From UBA5941 sp021824385 (GTDB lineage Bacteria; Patescibacteriota; Microgenomatia; UBA8517), in the NCBI GenBank assembly GCA_027347685.1, contig DAIEQM010000019.1, forward strand, positions 1 to 5,490: a DNA stretch of 5,490 nt, written 5' to 3'. Position 1 is the stretch's first letter. Each line of letters begins with the position of its first letter. Shown here in pieces: positions 4,019-5,490 of this stretch. The notes under the pieces were generated by a model. The model was not told the DNA's origin, made no database searches, and saw only the letters and a program-made list of their open reading frames with translations. Both the position numbers and the translations under genes were made by a program.

Positions 4019-4345
4019 GTGAGCAGCGAAGTCAAACAACGCAGCAACACGAGTAGTTACACGAGGCTCAATGCAAGCCAGCCGAGGATCCGGAATCCAA
4101 ATATCACAATGGCGAAAGATCTTGAACGCCCCGGGCGAATAGAGACCGAGCCAAAAGCAGGAGAGCCAGCCGAGCTGACACTGAAAGACGGAGACCATGT
4201 GAAGCATGTCTACGTAAAGGTTTGGGATGGCCAACGAATGTTTTTTTGGCAGGGATTTAACTGGCACGTAGTTCACGTCAAAAAAAGCGTCTGGGAGCCT
4301 GCTTTTAATTCACCATTGTGGTGGAGTTTTTACGGTGAACGGTAA
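4019..4345 (+). CDS. Trp-rich small protein, paralog of the previous gene (108 aa, GTG start)
   Basis: I do not recognise the family. An N-terminal polar, Ser/Asn/Arg-rich stretch of about 40 residues, absent from the paralog, precedes the shared domain: GEPAEL (48-53), WDGQ (69-72), GFNW (79-82), VVHVKKSVW (84-92) and PLWW (99-102). Six tryptophans (69, 77, 82, 92, 101, 102) occur in the last 40 residues. Spacing between blocks from WDGQ onward equals that in the 83-aa protein; the linker before it is six residues shorter. The start is GTG at 4019, fixed by the SD sequence. The frame is open far upstream, but that part lies in the previous gene, its terminator and this gene's promoter. A terminator begins 6 bp after the stop. 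The strongly conserved aromatic positions suggest a ligand- or protein-binding beta domain; function is unknown. Confidence 0.88.
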   Translation: MSSEVKQRSNTSSYTRLNASQPRIRNPNITMAKDLERPGRIETEPKAGEPAELTLKDGDHVKHVYVKVWDGQRMFFWQGFNWHVVHVKKSVWEPAFNSPLWWSFYGER

Positions 4346-4350
4346 CGGCA

Positions 4351-4384
4351 AACGACAGAGTTTCATACTCTGTCGTTATTTTTT
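4351..4384 (+). terminator. Terminator between convergent genes
   Basis: AACGACAGAG (4351-4360) pairs perfectly with CTCTGTCGTT (4368-4377) over a 7-nt loop, followed by A and six T residues (4379-4384). It serves the plus-strand 108-aa gene. The stop codon of the opposing gene (4376-4378) lies in its right arm. On the minus strand the hairpin is not followed by a T-run. Confidence 0.9.
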
Positions 4385-4840
4385 GTCTCCAAAAACGTTT
4401 GGATATGGAACTTGCGGATCATAATCTTCGGGTAGTTTCACTTTATATTCATCTGGCCGAGTTTCATAATATTTGGGTGCATTTTTCCATACACTACCTG
4501 CAATTTCTTCCAAAAGGGCTTTTGCTTTTGCAATATCAGTCCCCTTTTCTTTTAATTCGGTAAGGGTTTGTAAAATTATCTGAGGGCGCGGTCCAAGGTC
4601 ATAAAAACCATTTTCGGGAGTTCCATAATTTAGCTCATATCCCTCATCCTCAAAGCCGAGTTGCGTTTCGCGGTCAGTACCTGGCTCTACGACCTCCGCC
4701 ATATACTCCTGCATGCCATCGTATTCCATGTAGTAGGCCTCAAGCGACATGCGAGAGAGCTTCTCTTGAAGGTCTGTTGAAAGCGTCGAAATATCAAATC
4801 GAGGCAAAATAGGGGTTTGTTGTGGTTCGTTTTCTGTCAT
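4376..4840 (-). CDS. Acidic protein of unknown function, possible antitoxin or immunity partner (154 aa)
   Basis: I do not recognise this protein. It is cytosolic by sequence (no signal peptide or membrane segment) and strongly acidic: about 31 Asp/Glu against 16 Lys/Arg. Predicted helices lie at about 17-50 (STDLQEKLSRMSLEAYYMEY onward) and 86-117 (QIILQTLTELKEKG, then IAKAKALLEEIAG). Between them is an acidic, Gly/Tyr-containing segment (56-82), and the tail is Pro/Tyr/Asp-rich (120-154). It starts 3 bp after the stop of the BECR-like nuclease gene with no SD sequence, so translation is probably coupled. Small acidic proteins next to small nucleases are often their inhibitors, and that is the inference here; no known immunity family was recognised. 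The stop codon is inside the shared terminator hairpin. Confidence 0.85.
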   Translation of the reverse strand: MTENEPQQTPILPRFDISTLSTDLQEKLSRMSLEAYYMEYDGMQEYMAEVVEPGTDRETQLGFEDEGYELNYGTPENGFYDLGPRPQIILQTLTELKEKGTDIAKAKALLEEIAGSVWKNAPKYYETRPDEYKVKLPEDYDPQVPYPNVFGDKK

Positions 4841-4843
4841 ATC

Positions 4844-5314
4844 TTAGTGAATAGCACGATTTGCTTTTCTATATTCAAACGCACTTTTTCCTCCATCAAG
4901 GGTATATGCGGTGGTGATATAGGGAGGCGGTGGCGGTGGATTTTGTGTACTGTTCTCAGAAAGCACATCTTTCACAATCACCGTCATATTGTTTTTTTCA
5001 TTATAATAGACCAGGTTTTTCGTTTCTTTATCACGATATTGGTCTTGTGAGGCCTTCAGAGTATCAACAATTCCTGCAATCATCATTGCATCATCTTCTG
5101 TTTCAAAAAGTTGCTTAAGAGCCTCACCATGTCGCACTTTTATATGGTCTAAACGTGAGAACAATTCCCCTTTTGGCCGCCGCTCTGACTCATAAAAGCT
5201 CCATTCCTCTTTATGTCGTGGTTTCACTGGCAAACTTCGATATACCTCTGGGTCACTAATAATTGCTGCTCGGATATTCTCTACTTCTTGATATGCGCCA
5301 AGATCTTCTAACAT
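4844..5314 (-). CDS. Candidate BECR-fold (barnase/EndoU/colicin E5-D/RelE-like) nuclease, 156 aa
   Basis: The N-terminal part looks helical (1-30). It is followed by the motif DHIKVRHGE (56-64), a helical stretch with DDAMMIAGIVDTL (74-86), then strands KNLVYYNEK (99-107) and MTVIVKDV (110-117), a six-proline insert (126-131), ITTAYT (133-138), and KSAFEYRKAN (143-152). The order H-I-x-x-R-H-G-E, I-x-x-I-V, K-x-L-V-Y-Y, V-x-V, T-A-Y is the pattern I know from phage-type BECR nuclease domains, where the conserved His, Lys/Arg and Thr/Ser residues act on RNA. Here H57/H62, K99, T135 and the terminal Lys/Arg are candidates. I could not run a profile search, so the assignment is inference. The six-proline run would be expected to need EF-P for smooth translation. 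No signal peptide or delivery domain is present, so an intracellular toxin is more likely than a secreted one. The ATG at 5314 is 9 nt from a -10 box, with no SD. Confidence 0.8.
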   Translation of the reverse strand: MLEDLGAYQEVENIRAAIISDPEVYRSLPVKPRHKEEWSFYESERRPKGELFSRLDHIKVRHGEALKQLFETEDDAMMIAGIVDTLKASQDQYRDKETKNLVYYNEKNNMTVIVKDVLSENSTQNPPPPPPYITTAYTLDGGKSAFEYRKANRAIH

Positions 5315-5323
5315 TCTGTTTGC

Positions 5324-5352
5324 ATTCTAAGACATTTCAAACTATTTGTAAC
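5324..5352 (-). promoter_or_regulatory. Promoter of the nuclease/acidic protein operon
   Basis: On the minus strand TAGAAT (5324-5329) lies 17 bp downstream of GTTACA (5347-5352), four of six -35 matches. The -10 ends 9 nt before the ATG at 5314, the same layout as rpmG, predicting a very short or absent leader. Confidence 0.55.
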
Positions 5353-5357
5353 CTATT

Positions 5358-5366
5358 TGATATAAT
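5358..5366 (+). promoter_or_regulatory. Extended -10 promoter facing the tandem repeat
   Basis: TGATATAAT (5358-5366) is a perfect extended -10 (TG, one base, TATAAT). The expected start near 5373 is about 17 nt before the GGGGTGT that opens the repeat's hairpin. No good -35 is visible. It is divergent from the operon promoter, with the -10 boxes 31 bp apart. Confidence 0.65.
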
Positions 5367-5384
5367 ACTTCGGTAAACGTAAAG

Positions 5385-5490
5385 AAATAGGGGTGTCGTT
5401 CAGTGGTAAGCAAATCTTTCCACTTCACACTCCATAATGAATAAAATAGGGGTGTCGTTCAGTGGTAAGCAAATCTTTCCACTTCACACT
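5385..5490 (+). repeat. Tandem tRNA-5'-half-like repeat, truncated by the window edge
   Basis: Bases 5385-5431 are identical to 5444-5490: 47 nt with a 59-bp period and a 12-bp interval between copies (5432-5443). The second copy is still matching where the window ends. Each unit opens with AGGGGTGTCGTTCAGTGG and continues TAAGC, which resembles the acceptor strand and D-arm of bacterial Gln/Gly-type tRNAs. No complete cloverleaf can be drawn, since the D-stem, anticodon stem and T-arm are absent. Instead the first unit folds on itself: GGGGTGT (5390-5396) with ACACTCC (5427-5433, one G-T pair), and AGTGG (5402-5406) with CCACT (5420-5424), extended inside by AAG/CTT (5408-5410 with 5416-5418) around a CAAAT loop. 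A promoter faces the array. The repeat is certain; tRNA derivation is inference. Confidence 0.85.

Noticed and set aside
2799..4345. Integron-like gene cassette array
   Set aside because: The hairpins between genes are intrinsic terminators with T-runs (three of four). They do not resemble one another or show attC-type core sites, and no integrase is visible.
4817..5118. Plus-strand open frames opposite the nuclease operon (77 and 62 codons)
   Set aside because: They are shadows of the minus-strand genes, with no SD or promoter and no recognisable sequence.
5385..5433. Functional tRNA gene within the repeat unit
   Set aside because: Only the acceptor/D-arm-like start is present. There is no anticodon arm or T-arm within the 59-bp period, and the D-stem does not pair.
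5385..5490. CRISPR array
   Set aside because: Repeats of at least 47 nt with an interval of only 12 nt do not fit CRISPR dimensions (spacers about 30 nt), and no cas gene is present. The tRNA-like sequence explains the unit better.

Overview
The window looks like a piece of a small, AT-rich, Patescibacteria (CPR)-type bacterial genome; Parcubacteria is my best guess, by inference. The signs are compact spacing, three flanking transcription units whose start codons lie 7-9 nt downstream of an apparent -10 box with no Shine-Dalgarno (SD) sequence, a tRNA without an encoded CCA, and many short unrecognised proteins. TGA acts as a stop (queA ends in TGA right after the canonical QueA C-terminus) and TGG encodes Trp, so I see no TGA recoding.

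Left part (1-2681), conserved genes. The 3' end of a TolB-like beta-propeller gene (2-226, +) is followed by a strong terminator. queA (295-1341, +) encodes the queuosine tRNA-modification enzyme. It converges on and overlaps by 34 bp a CapA-family metallophosphatase-like gene (1308-2243, -). A compact divergent promoter region separates that gene from tRNA-Thr(GGT) at 2325-2396. Partial copies of tRNA sequence flank this tRNA: a 14-nt copy of its 5' end inside a hairpin leader, and a 3' T-arm/acceptor remnant downstream. rpmG (ribosomal protein L33, 2505-2681, +) follows and is almost leaderless.

Middle part (about 2700-4385, +), accessory block. Four small unrecognised genes (115, 101, 83 and 108 aa) each have their own SD sequence, and each is followed by a hairpin (a clear intrinsic terminator for the last three). 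Hand-counted 60-base lines here give about 48-57% GC, against about 28-43% in lines from queA, capA and the right-hand genes. The first protein has a two-CxxC zinc-ribbon signature. The third and fourth are Trp-rich paralogs sharing an ungapped core of about 37 residues. One gene has a textbook TTGACA-17-TAGAAT promoter.

Right part (4376-5490). A two-gene minus-strand operon encodes a 156-aa protein resembling BECR-superfamily nuclease domains (barnase/EndoU/colicin E5-D/RelE), then, 3 bp later, a strongly acidic 154-aa protein. This makes a candidate toxin-antitoxin or toxin-immunity pair. A divergent extended -10 promoter points at a tandem repeat that runs off the right edge: at least 47 identical nt with a 59-bp period, resembling a tRNA 5' half and able to fold into a long imperfect hairpin.

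The best candidates for something undescribed are the BECR-like/acidic gene pair, the SD-led block with Trp-rich paralogs, and the recurring tRNA-fragment hairpins next to promoters.
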